From Zoroaster sp. YZ-2022 (lineage: Eukaryota > Echinodermata > Asteroidea > Forcipulatida > Zoroasteridae), in assembly GCA_029582265.1 (NCBI GenBank), contig CM055816.1, forward strand, positions 93,669,588-93,733,587: 64,000 nt of DNA, read 5' to 3'. Numbering within the stretch: position 1 is the first letter of the stretch; each line of letters begins with the position of its first letter. The notes under the pieces are model-generated. The model was not told where the DNA came from and searched no databases. It saw only the letters and a program-made list of their open reading frames with translations. This document shows, piece after piece, positions 10,425 through 24,552 of this stretch. A program made the position numbers and the translations under genes.

Positions 10425-13400
10425 CAGTTTCATTTAAAGATGTACTGTCCGTGCTCTTTTAGAGTTTGACCGTGAAAAACATTTTTTGTTTCCATTTGCT
10501 ATTTTTCTAGCAGTACAAAAGTTACCCACTTCAAATAATTCATCTATGTATAGATTTATTTGCGAACGCCAATAATTCGTGCGCGTTAGAGGCGCGGCGC
10601 TAATGCAACCAACATTAATTAGGTTTTGCAAGTAGTAGACGTATAAAATCGAAAAAACAAACACTTTTGCTAAAACAACACATTCCATTAGAACATTTGT
10701 TATGACAATTTCAATTTATTTGAAGAGCACCGACAGTACATCTTTAACGGTTGCATTGAATTATATTGTAAACTTAAAGGGGTAGACATGATTGTTTTTT
10801 GGTTGATACATCCACTTAAATGTTCTGTATATACATAAAAAACTAACCTTGGGAAATTTTCTTTTCCTTGGATGTTCACACTTTAGAAAAAAGGATGAAA
10901 ACCTTACATGTTTTTTCAGTTAAATCATAACAGAATGTTACCTGAGAAGTTATTATGTGCAAATTTCTTGTTTAAAGTGATTTATTTTTTGGGCATTTTC
11001 ACTACAACGTGAGCATCTCCAACACGGAAACTTCAACGAAGGTTAATTGATACCATTATAAACTTCACACTGAGTAAGATTTCACATTGTAATTAATACA
11101 TTTTGTAATCGAGTAATTACCAATGTTGTATAGGGGCTTTAAAAAGATGGCCGAAATACATTGAAATGGTATGCATCATATTTGATATTTATTGTAATTC
11201 TATATGTTATTAGTCATTCCCACTGGCCATAAAACTAAAATGCATTATTTTCATTTATTTTTTAATATCAGTTCCTTCATTGAACAGAAGGAACATTATT
11301 TAAATTTAGAAATGAAATGCATGGACACTCGTTGGTTCAGTTTTATTTAAAGATGTACTGTCCGTGCTCTTCGAGTTTCACCGTGAAAAACATTTTTGTT
11401 TCCATTTGCTATTTTTCTAGCAGTACAAAAGTTACCAACTTCAAATAATTCATCTATGAAATAGATTTATTTGCGAACGCCAATAATTTGTGCGCGTTAG
11501 AGCCGCGGCGCAAATGCAACCAACATTAAAATGTTTTTTTAAGTTGTTGACATCTAATATCGAAAAAAGAAACACTTTTTTGAAAACAACACATTCCATG
11601 TGAAAATTTGTTATGACAATTTTAATTTATTTGAAGAGCACCGACAGTACATCTTTAAAGGTTGCATTGAATAATATTGTAAACTTAAAGGGGTAGACAT
11701 GATTGTTTTTTGGTTGATACATCCACTTACATGTTCTGTATATACATAAAAAACTAACCTTGTGAAATTTTATTTTCCTTGGATGCTAACACTTTAGAAA
11801 AAAGGATGAAAACCTTACATGTTTTTTCAGTTAATTCATAAAAGAATGTTACCTGAAAAGTTTTTATTGAACAAAAGCTCACACTTTAGAAAAAAGGATG
11901 AAAACCTTACATGTTTTTTCAGTTAATTCATAAAAGAATGTTACCTGAAAAGTTTGTATTGAACAAAAGCTAACACTTTAGAAAAAAGGATGAAAACCTT
12001 ACATGCTTTTTCAGTTAAATCATAAAAGAATGGTACCTGAAAAGTATTTAGGTGAAAATTTCTGGTTTAAAGTGATTTCTTTTTTTGGCATTTTCACTAC
12101 AACGTGAGCATCTCCAACACGGAAACTTCAACGAAGGTTAATTGATACCATTATAAACTTCACACTGAGTAAGATTTCACATTGTAATGAAAAAATGTTG
12201 TACTCGAGTATTTACCAATGTTGTATACGGTCTTTAAAAAGATTGCAGAAATACCTTGAAATGGTATGCATCATTTTTGATATTTTTTGTAATTCTATAT
12301 TTTATTAGTCACTCCCACTGGCCAGAAAACCACATTGCATTATTTTCAATTATTTTTTAATGTCAGTTCCTTCATTGAACAAAAGGAACATTTCATTTTT
12401 ATTGTAAGAAATGAAATGCATGGACACTCGTTGGTTCAGTTTTATTTAAAGATGTACTGTCCGTGCTCTTCGAGTTTCACCGTGACAAACATATTTGTTT
12501 CCATTTGCTATTTTTCTAGCAGTACAAAAGTTACCCACTTCAAAAAAATCATCTATGAAATAGATTTATTTGCGAACGCCAATAATTCGTGCGCGTTAGA
12601 GCCGCGGCGCAAATGCAACGAACATTAAATTGTTTGTTAAAGTTGTAGACATCTAATATCGAAAAAAGATACACTTTTGTTAAAACAACACATTCCATTT
12701 GAAAATTTGTTATGACATTTTTATTTTATTTGAAGAGCACCGACAGTACATCTTTAAAGGTTGCATTGAATAATATTGTAAACTTAAAGGGGTAGACATG
12801 ATTGTTTTTTGTTGATACATCCACTTACATGTTCTGTATATACATAAAAAACTAACCTTGTGAAATTTTATTTTCCTTGGATGCTAACACTTTAGAAAAA
12901 AGGATGAAAACCTTACATGCTTTTTCAGTTAAATCATAAAAGAATGGTACCTGAAAAGTCTTTAGGTGCAAATTTCTGGTTTAAAGTGATTTCTTTTTTT
13001 GGCATTTTCACTACAACGTGAGCATCTCCAACACGGAAACTTCAACGAAGGTTAATTGATACCATTATAAACTTCACACTGAGTAAGATTTCACATTGTA
13101 ATGAAAAAATGTTGTACTCGAGTATTTACCAATGTTGTATACGGTCTTTAAAAAGATTGCAGAAATACGTTGAAATGGTATGCATCATTTTTGATATTTT
13201 TTGTAATTCTATATTTTATTAGTCACTCCCACTGGCCAGAAAACCACATTGCATTATTTTCAATTATTTTTTAATGTCAGTTCCTTCATTGAACAAAAGG
13301 AACATTTCATTTTTATTGTAAGAAATGAAATGCATGGACACTCGTTGGTTCAGTTTTATTTAAAGATGTACTGTCCGTGCTCTTCGAGTTTCACCGTGAC

Positions 13401-15990
13401 AAACATATTTGTTTCCATTTGCTATTTTTCTAGCAGTACAAAAGTTACCCACTTCAAAAAAATCATCTATGAAATAGATTTATTTGCGAACGCCAATAAT
13501 TCGTGCGCGTTAGAGCCGCGGCGCAAATGCAACGAACATTAAATTGTTTGTTAAAGTTGTAGACATCTAATATCGAAAAAGAAACACTTTTGTTAAAACA
13601 ACACATTCCATTTGAAAATTTGTTATGACATTTTTTTTTATTTGAAGAGCACCGACAGTACATCTTTAAAGGTTGCATTGAATAATATTGTAAACTTAAA
13701 GGGTATACATGATTGTTTTGGTTGATACATCCACTTAATGTTCTGTATATACATAAAAACTAACCTTGTGAAACTTTCTTATCCGTAGGTGCTCACACTT
13801 TAGAAAAAAGGATGAAAACCTTACATGTTTTTTCAGTTAAATCATAAAAGAATGGTACCTGAGAAGTTATTATGTGCAAATTTCTGGTTTAAAGTGATGT
13901 CTTTTTTGGGCATTTTCACTACAACGTGAGCATCTCCAACACGGAAACTTCAACGAAGGTTAATTGATACCATTATAAACTTCACACTGAGTAAGATTTC
14001 ACATTGTAATTAATACATTTTGTAATCGAGTAATTACCAATGTTGTATAGGGCTTTAAAAGATGGCCGAAATACATTGAAATGGTATGCATCATATTTGA
14101 TATTTATTGTAATTCTATATGTTATTAGTCATTCCCACTGGCCATAAAACTAAAATGCATTATTTTCATTTATTTTTTAATATCAGTTCCTTCATTGAAC
14201 AGAAGGAACATTTTTTTTTTTTGAAATGAAATGCATGGACACTCGTTGGTTCAGTTTTATTTAAAGATGTACTGTCCGTGCTCTTCGAGTTTCACCGTGA
14301 AAAACATTTTTGTTTCCATTTGCTATTTTTCGAGCAGTACAAAAGTTAGCCACTTCAAATAATTCATCTATGAAATAGTGTTATTTGCGAACGCCAATAA
14401 TTTGTGCGCGTTAGAGCCGCGGCGCAAATGCAACCAACATTAAATTGTTTTTTTAAGTTGTAGACATCTAATATCGAAAAAACAAACACTTTTGTGAAAA
14501 CAACACATTCCATGTGGAAATTTGTTATGACATTTTTAATTTATTTGAAGAGCACCGACAGTACATCTTTAAAGGTTGCATTGAATAATATTGTAAACTT
14601 AAAGGGGTAGACATGATTGTTTTTTGGTTGATACATCCACTTACATGTTCTGTATATACATAAAAAAACTAACCTTGTGAAATTTTATTTTCCTTGGATG
14701 CTCACACTTTAGAAAAAAGGATGAAAACCTTACATGTTTTTCAGTTAATTCATAAAAGAATGGTACCTGAAAAGTTTTTATTGAACAAAAGCTCACACTT
14801 TAGAAAAAAGGATGAAAACCTTACATGTTTTTTCAGTTAAATCATAAAAGAATGGTACCTGAAAAGTTTTTAGGTGCAAATTTCTGGTTTAAAGTGATTT
14901 CTTTTTTTGGCATTTTCACTACAACGTGAGCATCTCCAACACGGAAACTTCAACGAAGGTTAATTGATACCATTTATAAACTTCACACTGAGTAAGATTT
15001 CACATTGTAATTTAAAAATGTTGTACTCAGTATTTACCAATGTTGTATACGGTCTTTAAAAGATGGCAGAAATACATTGAAATGGTATGCATCATATTTG
15101 ATATTTATTGTAATTCTATGTTTTATTACAGTCACTCCCACTGGCCAGAAAACCACATTGCATTATTTTCATTTATTTGTTAATGTCAGTTCCTTCATTG
15201 AACAAAAGTAAAAGTTTTTAATTGTTTTTAAAGAAATGCACTGCATGGACACTCGTTGGTTCAGTTTCATTTAAAGATGTACAGTACTGTCTGAGCTCTT
15301 TTCGAGTTTCACCGTGAAAAACCTTTTTGTTTCCATTAGCTATTTTTCTAGCAGTACAAAATTTATTTGCGAACGCCAATAGTTCGTGCGCGTTAGAGGC
15401 GCGCCGCGAATGCAACCAACATTAATTTGGTTTTGCAAGTTGTAGACATCTAAAATAGACCAAAACCTTTTGTTAACACACATTCCATTTGAAAATGTGA
15501 GCAAACACAATAATTTGTTGAAGAGCACGGACAGTACATCTTGTAATGGTTGCATTGCTTAATATTGTATACTTAAAGGGGTATATATGTTTGTTTTTTG
15601 GTTGATACCATCTACTTAATGTTCTGTATATACATAAAAAAAACTAACCTTGTGAAAGTTTCATATCCGTAGGTGCTCACGCTTTAGAATAAAAAATTGT
15701 AAAACCTTAAATGTTTTTTCAAGTGAATCATAAAAGAATGGAACCTAAAAAATTTTTTGGGAACATTTCCGGTTTAAAGTGATTTCTTTTGTCATTTTAG
15801 CTACAACGTGAGCATCTCCAGCACGGAAACTTCAAAGGTTTCACACCATTAGGCATATAAACAATTCACACTGAGTAAGATTTCAATTTGTAATTAATAA
15901 ATTGCAATGGTATGCATCGAATTTGATATTTATTGTAAATCTGTAATTTATTAGTCACTCCCAGTGTCCAGAAAACCACAATGCAGTATT
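10425..15990. repeat. satellite array, six monomers of about 0.9-1.1 kb (U1)
   Basis: Monomers can be counted by TTTAAAGATGTACTGTC, near 10433, 11345, 12444, 13358, 14263 and 15268. Each holds a module of about 314 bp bounded by that 26-bp sequence and its reverse complement (AAGAGCACCGACAGTACATC), so it looks like a MITE with terminal inverted repeats. The rest of the monomer includes CTACAACGTGAGCATCTCC and GAAATGGTATGCATCAT. Some monomers contain a 92-bp sub-repeat (ACACTTTAGAAAAAAGGATG), three in a row at 11790-12060. Short open frames recur identically in the monomers and are not considered genes. Confidence 0.85.
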
Positions 15991-16789
15991 CAGTTAAAGC
16001 ACCCCCCCCCTCCCCTCAAAAAAGGAGAAATACACACATTTACTTGCTTATATTGCATGAAATTTAGCTTGAAATAGGCCCATTGCCTAACAATAGACCC
16101 CCGATTTATGACAGTAGGTTGACATGGAAAAGCATTTACAAAAATTTTAGGGCTCATATAACCCTTTCAATACCAACAGATATTTGTCACTAATGCATTG
16201 GTTACCACACTGTTGTCAGTGAAATGACTCTCTTGTTTACCAGAGGTATTTTTACTAAGTTTGTGTGTTTAGCGCCCTCGCATGACAATGGATTGAAAGG
16301 CAGTTATTAGTCTTTCAGGTGATATGAAATACTGTATGGGCAGGGTCACAGAAGAGTACTTTTACAAGCAACTTAGAGGCAACTAATGGTACTGCAGGCT
16401 AACAAAATGCTCGGGATGCACATTTTTCTGACAGTGTAAAACATTACAATGAAAAAGAAGCGAATATATAAATGTTAGTATTTTATTGTCTTGCAGATTG
16501 CCTGGAACTGATTGCCTGTGCATTGACTCATGTGACACTGCCTCTTTCAATGTCCATTAAAAGAAGTGTACAATAACAGATAAATAGTACAATTATCATG
16601 GCCAATATATGAAATCAGTAATTAATATGTGCACATATAAGAGCTGTCAAATCACTTCAAGTTGGATGGAGTTACAAGTGCAATGCAACTCCCCCTCCCC
16701 CCTCCCCCCTCTTCAATGTTGAGTTGGGTTGGCGGTGCGTCCAACATTGAAGAGGGGGGAGCAGAGATTGCAAGGGGAATGAACTTGAA

Positions 16790-17512
16790 TCATTGGCTGT
16801 GAAATTTCTCGAAGCATGGCACTACACACATTGGCTTATGACAATGTTTACATATCATACGAGTTTGTCTTCTCTTAAACTTTGTACTGCATACAACACA
16901 GTTCCGTTTCTTGCGACTGCGTCCAGGAAAGTGTGGATGTTGACTTGAAGGCCTGGAACTCGCGAGTTGATTTGCATGCTGTGCTGGGTTATACTTCCAG
17001 GTGGAAAGGAGACCCTCTATCACCTTCACCCGGAATTCCAAACCTGACAAGCGACTGTTTGTAGGGATGCTATTGTAGACGATAGTAGCATTCAATAAAC
17101 AAATGTCTAGCATGGTGACGAATAATCTTTTCCACCATTTTAGTGTTCGGTGATTGTGCGTATAATATTTGCATAATTGGCCTGCTAGATCACACCCTCC
17201 CATGTATTTATTATAATCATTGACTATGGATGGTTTTTTTTGCTCACGATATCCAGTCGAACTCTTCCTGCTGCGAATCTGTTTTGTGGTGACACTGCAA
17301 TCACCATAGTTTGTCAGGAGAGTGACACGCTTCGTATCCTGCCATACGACGCATAGTTGGCCTGCTTTTTGATAAAACTGGGGATCAGCATCTCTTGTCA
17401 TGTGGTGTTTTTGGGGGTTTGCAAAATCTGGAATGCCTCGTGTGGTGTATCGCACAGTTCCACAAACTCCAAATCCTAGCTGTGACAACTTGGATACCAG
17501 AGCCGGACTATT
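16790..17512 (-). pseudogene. piggyBac transposase copy 2, C-terminal half
   Basis: An open minus-strand frame encodes the part after the second catalytic Asp: LSQLGFGVCGTVRYTTRG, the third Asp block YNKYMGGCDLAG and the C-terminal cysteine finger ending CFEKFHSQ. It is cut at 17512 by the BEL LTR within the codons for the segment after MDNWFNS. The upstream half lies at 26403-27370. Confidence 0.9.
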
Positions 17513-18438
17513 TGTAGCTGCACCCGACTACCAATACTCAATTAAACGATTTGGCGGACACGTTCTTACAGATGCCTTGACTTTGAGTCTTTATTCTTGT
17601 TTCAAGATGCACATCTTTGACCATAAATCTTGACTTCATGAAATCTCTATATAGACATCGTAAGATCTATCAAACAGGAAAATACCAACAATAGTAATGA
17701 GTATAGATCTCAACAATATGGGAAAACTGATAATTTCACAATGAAAAGTTATTTAACCTAGAGCAATAAACACATACATTTACGTGTGCAGTGTGATATG
17801 CAGTATGTATAAATGACACTAAAATTCGTTCTAAAAACCCTTATTTTCTCACAATAATCATATGAATGCAAGACCAAAATTATAACCATTACTAAAAAGA
17901 GAGTCATTACCTCGTGGGCCTGTAGAGGGTGAGCTTAAATCTTGGGATGATCACAGAAATTATGGATTAAGAATCATCAACAACAGCACTGGAATTGTCA
18001 CATTGTCGGAAAAGTAGGCCATTTTGAAGAAGCAATGTATTATGGGAAAATTATAAGTTACACAAATTTCCTCAGAAATACCATAGAAATTTACAGAAAC
18101 TTAATTGCAATCCGGCAAAAATGTTACCTTCAAAAAAGAATCAATATTATCTAGGATATAAGAATATTTTAGCTAATTCTAAAACTTTGATCATGTGACC
18201 ATAACAAACATGGCGGCCTCCACATGTAAACAAAGGATGGCTCTAGCATGCATTGTTCATGCATCAGGAAATACACTGTTTATAGGCAACCGTATCCTTT
18301 CTAAACTACGCCACATTGAAGGTATGATATCTGGAATATTTAGTTATCATCCTAAAGCCTCTTAGAAAATGCAGGTAAGTTAAGTTGGGGGAAAATGACT
18401 CAAAATAAACCAAGAGGATTTCTAGAGCGTCCGCTACA
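17513..18438 (-). repeat. BEL/Pao 3' LTR
   Basis: 926 bp, TGTAGC to GCTACA, preceded in the element's sense by GGTGGGAG (18439-18446 on this strand as CTCCCACC). It contains AACATGGCGGCC, a YY1-like motif, near 18207. Confidence 0.95.
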
Positions 18439-18620
18439 CTCCCACCAAATTACGAATGATCAGGTAAATAATAAATCATGAGTAATTTCAAGCAACTACA
18501 CTCTACTTAAATTCAACAAGCATAAACCGTTTTAACTTTAGAAACAGTCTAACAACTTAACGATCCAATACTGAGCAGTAAACACTCTGACAGTCTTCTG
18601 GGATGGTCACTTGGAGTCCT

Positions 18621-19860
18621 CTACTCAGATTCCAACAAGAGGACAAGCTTCTGAATAGGCCGCTCCAGGACCGACATCTTGTTGACTCTTTTACCCTGCT
18701 TGTCTAGGTTTTTGGAGCCAATCTGGACTTTGCATCTTCTAACCAGATGGTCTTCACCTTCAGTGGTTTCAGTCACAATAGCCATTGGCCACTCCATGCG
18801 TGGTGTATCTTCATCCTACACCAACACCACGTCTCCCACCTTGATGTTTCTTCGTGTAGTGCTCCATTTTGCTCTTGAAGACAGAGAAGAGAGATATTCC
18901 TTCCTCCATCTTCCCCAAAACTGTTCGGCCAGATATTGAACCCGTCTCCAGCGTTTTCTTACATACAGATCTTCCTTGACGAACTTTCCAGGAGGCGGTA
19001 AGGCCACTGCTGTCTTCATAGTGAGAATATGGTTTGGTGTGAGTGGCTCAGGACTCAAAGGGTCATAAAGATTGGTTGTCGTCAGTGGACGACTGTTCAC
19101 AATGGCCATGGCCTCATAGAGGAAGGTGCGCAAGGTTGCAGCGTCAAGTCTACCTGGGGTCTGCTGAATGATGGATGACAAAACACTTCTGACTGTTTTG
19201 ATTTGGCGCTCCCACACGCCTCCGACATGACTTGCGTGTGGCGCATTCATTACAAACTGACATTGACGCTTTGCCAGGAAGACTTGAGCTCTCTCCACAT
19301 CCAATTCCTTCAATGCTTCTCGTAATTCATTTTTTGCTCCAACAAAATTGGAACCCTGGTCAGAGCGCAACAGTTGTACGGGACCTCTCATGGCAATGAA
19401 GCACCGAAGAGCATTGATGAAGCTATCCGTAGTCATATCATCCAGCATCTCAATGTGTACTGCACGTGAGCACATGCACGTGATCAGCAGCCCGTACTTC
19501 TTAAGCTCCCTCCTGCCTTCCCTGACAATAAACGGCCCGAAGCAGTCGATGCCACAAAACGTGAAGGGTGGGGAAGGTTCCACTCTATCCTTGGGCAGGT
19601 CAGCCATCTTCTGCTCTTCAACTGGACGGCGCAGACGTCGACATGTAGCACACCTGTGGATATGCGAGGCTACTTCTTTGACTCCTCCAATTATCCAGTA
19701 CCCATTAGCTCTGACTTCATTAAAGGTCATTCCCCGACCTTGGTGTTGCACTTTGCTGTGGAAGTGCGAAATGAGCAACCTAGTTAGATTGCTACCCTTC
19801 GGTAGAATGGCTGGGTACTTTATGATGTCTGCAACCTCTGCATTTCTCAGGCGTCCCCAA
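18621..19860 (-). pseudogene. pol: BEL/Pao integrase
   Basis: Zinc-binding HHCC region (HFHSKVQHQGRGMTFNE ... CATCRRLRR), then the catalytic core with D in FCGIDCFGPF, D in LLRSDQGSNF and E in VGGVWERQIK. The C-terminal domain has FWGRWRKEYL, characteristic of Pao-type integrases. A TAG stop at about 18814-18816 interrupts the end (KVGDVVLV then DEDTPRMEW), and the frame remains readable to a final stop at 18621. The upstream junction near 19858 is a one-base loss in a G run. It inserts cDNA with a 5-bp stagger, consistent with CTATT. Confidence 0.9.
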
Positions 19861-21880
19861 CTCTAAGAACACCCTCACGGTCCAGGAATGGATTCAAGTT
19901 GAAGATTTTGGCAGTTGCCATCACTCTACCTGAACTTGTCAATGACTGGATTTCCTCTAGGAAGGCTTGTTTTGAACTAACTTCACAATTTGTGTTTCTG
20001 CCTCCTGTCTTTCTTGTGGTGTAGAGAGGGTAAGAGTAGCCTTCTCTTTCTGATCCAATCGTCTTATGCGTGCGACAGCTCCCAAAAGCTTTGACCAGTC
20101 AGAGAAGCGCGACAGACGATCCTCCCATTCGAGTAATCTTGGTACAACAGTAGTCTGGAGCGATGTCACATTCTTTACTTCAGGATCGCCAACATTAAGT
20201 TGGCGGACTGGTTCCTCTGCTATTGCCAAATCTTTGTTCCATAGGAACTCTGGACCTCTGAACCAGTTTGAGGCAAGCAACTCTTTGGCAAAGACTCCTC
20301 GTGAGGCATGGTCAGCTGGGTTCACCTCTGTTGACACATAGTGCCACTGACTGGGCTCAGAGAACTGGCAGATTTTTTGGATTCTGTTGGCGACGAATAT
20401 ATGAAAACGTCTAGCCTTATTGCTTATGTAGCCAAGCACGACCTGGGAGTCTGTCCAGAAGAATTCCTGGTCGATGGTGACTTCCAGTTCCTCTTTATCA
20501 TGTGACCCATCAGCACTGACACTACAGCAGCCGTCAACTCTAGTCGAGGAATAGTAACTATCTTGACCGGAGCAACTCTAGCCTTTCCGGCTACTAGTGT
20601 GCAATGAACCTCATCTTCTGCAATAAATCGCAGATACGAACACTGTCCATACCCATGTGTACTGGCGTCAGAGAAATGATGAAGTTCCACGCTGACGACC
20701 TTTCCAAAACCATTTGGCACGTAGCACCGAGGTATGTGAATCTCTTTCAGGTTACTGAGGTCATCATTCCACTTCTCCCACCTTGGGCGTAGTTTGTCAG
20801 GAAGTGGATCATCCCAGTCCACTCCATTTTGGCACATTTCCTGGAGGATTCCCTTGCCAATAAGAACAAAAGGGGCAAGGAACCCAAGAGGGTCATATAT
20901 AGAGGCAACTGAAGACAAGATTCCCCTACGTGTCAATGAGTGATCCTTGGATTGGATGTGGAAGTTAAACATGTCTGTCTCTACACACCATTGGATGCCA
21001 AGAGCCCTCTCTGTTGGAAGAGCATCACTTCCAAGATCCACATCCTTCACTCCAGCGGCACGGTCAGCTGTCGGAATGGTCTCCATGACTTCTCTGCTGT
21101 TTGAGATGAATTTGTGGAGGCGCAGCCCTCCTCTGGCACATACCTCTTGCGCCTCTTTCACCAACCTTTTCGCTTCATCTTCGGTTTCGGTGCTTTTCAA
21201 ACCATCATCGACGTAGAAGTTCCTCTTGATAAACGATGCTGCTAGTGGGAATTCATTCTCATGCTGATTTGCCAGGTGTTTCAAGCCGTAGTTGGCACAC
21301 CCTGGGGATGAAGCTGCACCAAATAGGTGGACCTTCATGCGGTATTCCTGAGGCTTATTACTTGCATTGCCATTCTCCCACCATAGGAACCGTAAGTAGT
21401 CACGGTCTTCTTCATTTACGAGAAACTGGTGGAACATCCTCTCTATGTCACACATGACGGCTATGGGATGTTCTCTGAACCGACACAGCACTCCAAACAA
21501 CTTGTTTATCAAGTCCGGTCCGGTAAGTAGATGACCATTCAGCGAAGTCCCAGCATGGCGTGCAGAACAATCGAAAACCACTCTGATTTTTCCTGGTTTT
21601 TGAGGGTGATACACTCCATGGTGTGGAATGTACCAAACCCTTCCTTCCTCTCCTTGGCTCTCAACCTTCTCTGCATGACCACTCTCTATGATATCTTCCA
21701 TAAACTTCTTGTAGTCAGAATGGTACTTTGGGTTGGTGTCGAACTTCCTGTTGAGGTGGTTAAGACGAACTGCGGCTGTTCTCTTGTTGTTCGGCAACGT
21801 GGGTTTGCCATCCTTGAAGGGAAGTGACATGCTGAAGTGACCACCGCTCGTCTGATGAATGCTGGTCTCTAGGGTGGTTG
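19860..21880 (-). pseudogene. pol: BEL/Pao reverse transcriptase and RNase H
   Basis: RT shows RVVFDCSARHAGTSLN, LRFLWWENG, HLFGAASSPG and the catalytic box NFYVDDGL. The Pao-type RNase H region shows HHFSDASTHGYG, IPRLELTAAV and, after a frame break near 20495, WTDSQVVLGYISN. The linker before integrase (FRGPEFLW and following) is read in a third frame, with another break near 19975. In BEL elements these domains are one polyprotein; here at least three single-base shifts separate them (about 21873, 20495 and 19975). Confidence 0.9.
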
Positions 21881-24552
21881 ATAAACTTAATATCCTCTTG
21901 GGATATGGTCTTCTCGGCATGATGTTTCTCTGAGAAATCAGCTTCTAGTATGCTGATTACGTTCCACGGCGATATGCATGGGGCCTCCTTTACCGAGACA
22001 CGGTGGCAGAAACTGGGAGTGCGACTGTTGGTACTTTGCTCATCATATCCAACGATGGTCCAACCAAGGTCGGTCTTGACAGCATATGGTTCTTCATCTG
22101 ATCCAACTATGGTTTGTCGTGGTGCCAAGGCTTGTGAGCAATTGTATCCGATCAGCATTCCCACCCCACAGTTCTGTAGAGGTGCGATCTCATGGATTAT
22201 GCTGTAGAGGTGGGACCATCTTCTAGCAGTGTCTGCAGTGGGGATGTGGGACTTGTCCACCGGGATGAAATCCCTTGTGTACGATCGTGGAATTTGTATT
22301 CTGTTAGACGAAGACATCCCTCTGACTAGTATGTTTGTGACTGCGCTACAATCTATCATGGAAGATGCAGAAGTCATAGTGGAGAGCTTCAATCGCACTG
22401 GCTCACAGTGGGCTGAAATAGACCTGGCGGTGTTGTCCAATATAAACGTGCTGTCGCTTTGTGTGTCTAACAGAGCATAAGTGAGAACTTCCTTCGAAGG
22501 TGTTTCTGCTGACGACACCCATACTGGGACTATCATTGAGGTCCCCCTGGCATTTTCCAGATGGACACCACAAGACACCGCCGTTACTATTTCCTCTCTC
22601 TTTGGTGACTTCACTTCCCTTTGGTTGGAGGACTTACTCTCTGTTGTATCATAATGGAGCATCGTAGGGTGTCTTCCTTTGCATTTGTCACAGGTATGTC
22701 TTCGTCGACAATCCTTTGAGAGATGTCCCTTCTTGAGGCAACCAAAGCACAGTCTGTTTTCCTGGACAAACTTCTTTCTATCATCTAGTGACTTGCTTGC
22801 GAAGCCGGGGCATCTACTTATGTGGTGATCCGTTGACTTGCAATACAGACAAGGTTTTGGCTGGAATGCTGGTTTGGAGGGCAACTGGCTTTCGTTGGAC
22901 TTCTCAACTTCGCTTGATGCAGTTGTGAGCGTCGTACCTCTGCTGCGATTGGCTTTTCTTCTTTCGCCTGTTTTAGTCTCTTCTGTCGCCGAGGTCTCTG
23001 TTCCTTTTAGTGCATACAACGATGAAATAGGATTACATGCAACACGGGCTTCTTTCCGCACAAACTTCACAAACTCTTCAAAACCAGGATAGTTGCCTGT
23101 GTCGTCCAGCCTATATGAGACTTGCCGATTCCAGCGAGCTACCGCCCAATCTGGTAACTTCGACAGTAGACGTCGGTTTTCCTCGCAGTCATCCAGTATT
23201 TTTAGCGCAGGAACATGAGGTATGGCATCATTACACGCCTTCAGGAAATCTGCAAACTGTTGTAGGCCGGTCGCATCTTTGGGGCTTATCTTCTGCCAGC
23301 CTGATAACTTATCTCTGAAGGCCTTTTGTATTTTGAAGGGATGGCCGTAGCGCTCCTCAAGCAGCTGCCATGCTCCCTCGTATGACTCAATTGATGTATT
23401 ATAAAAGAAGCCTTGTACTGCTTTCAGTGCTTCACCGCCCAAGTATCTCTTGAGATAATACACTCTCTGCGCTGTTGAGATGGCCTTCGACTCGATGAGC
23501 GTCTTAAAGCTGGCTTTCCACTCCACATAGCGGATGGCCTCACCCGTAAACACACTTGGTTCTGGTGGAGGCAATTTGTGTAGTGACATGCAGTCCTGGA
23601 GACTGCGGACCAGGACTGCTATTTGACCATCCTCGGATACTTGGGCTGACTTTGGTAGTGTCTTCTGTGCTCCGTCAAGAGAGTGACCTATATCACTACT
23701 GTCATTAAAGCCCCTGCACTCCCGGTCATACACTTCGAATTGTGCACGGGCCTTGTCCACCTCTTTCTCTATTTCTAGTCGCTCTATTTCTCTCCTTTTC
23801 TTCTCCTGTTGTCGTTGCAATTCATCGAGCTCTGCTTGCTTTTTCTCTTTGACCTCCAGAATCTTTATTTCAGCCTCTTGAGCTGCTAATTCGGCAGCAG
23901 CCTTTACTCGCCTCACCGATAGACTGTCTGAAAGGTGGGACGATGCTCGGCTGGATGGTGCCGAAGAGAAGATTGATGCATTGTTGTCTGCGTGTAGTAC
24001 TTTTCTCAATTGACTTGAAACATCTGCATCTGTATCTTCCTTGTCCGCAACCACCCTCAATAGTTGTTTGGCTATTGCTGCACAAGTGTCAACCCGTCGC
24101 CGCATTTCTTGTTCAGGTGGGCTAAGTTCCCGGCAGGCTTCGTATACTTCAATCAGTTCATCTCGGGCACTGTGCAATGACGAAGATATTTGGTTCAAAG
24201 TATGCTCTGTACAGAAGCCCTTCAGCACTTTCCTTACATTCTTGCAGCAATCCTTCCAAGATTCGTATTTGTGATCAAAGTCTTTCTTCAATCTCCTTTC
24301 CCTTTTAGCCTTCTCTGAGGCTTGCAATTCTGTCATCTTGGCTGTTAATTGCCGCGTCCTGCTGCTCTTTCGGGTTTCAGATTCGCTCTCGGCTGCTTTA
24401 CTCAGTTGAAGGATTTTTTCTTGATTCTGAAAAATAGCTTCTAAAATCCTTTCTCTTTCTGTAGGATCATCTACTGTCTCGAGGGTTGTCGTGTATTTTT
24501 CTATTTCTTCTTCAAGCTGATTCACCTGTTCATTTATTTCCTTACTAGCCAT
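21873..24552 (-). CDS. gag: BEL/Pao Gag-protease
   Basis: Starts MASKEINEQVNQLEEE at 24552, with coiled-coil stretches (LAAQEAEIKILEVKEKKQAE), a DUF1759-like Gag core (EPSVFTGEAIRYVEWKASF ... LLEERYG), and zinc knuckles (CLYCKSTDHHISRCPGF; CFGCLKKGHLSKDCRRR; CDKCKGRHPTMLH). A Pao-type aspartic protease follows with LLDTQSDSTFIL in place of the usual DTGS, then VGMLIGYNCSQAL. Gag packages element RNA and the protease cuts the polyprotein. About 890 residues are open without interruption; the frame shifts into RT at about 21873, where an extra C in CACCCTAGAG may be an error. Confidence 0.9.

Larger units (their letters stand above)
6296..16161 (+). mobile_element. cargo unit U1 between piggyBac copies 1 and 2
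   Basis: A 9.9-kb segment bounded by TTAT (6296-6299) and ATAA (16158-16161) and repeated almost base for base as U2. It contains a TATA promoter, a decayed HUH-helicase gene, a fold-back repeat, a full SINE (absent from U2), a SINE relic and a satellite array of six monomers (five in U2). The last 150 bp (about 16010-16161), after a C8 tract, hold nothing recognisable. Whether U is an independent element or DNA captured by piggyBac cannot be decided here; it shows no terminal inverted repeats of its own. Confidence 0.7.

Noticed and set aside
12335..13542. Two identical 97-codon frames (MHYFQLFFNVSSF...) as genes
   Set aside because: They are the same satellite monomer read twice (and again at 33285-33578), without coding character, and they vanish in other monomers.
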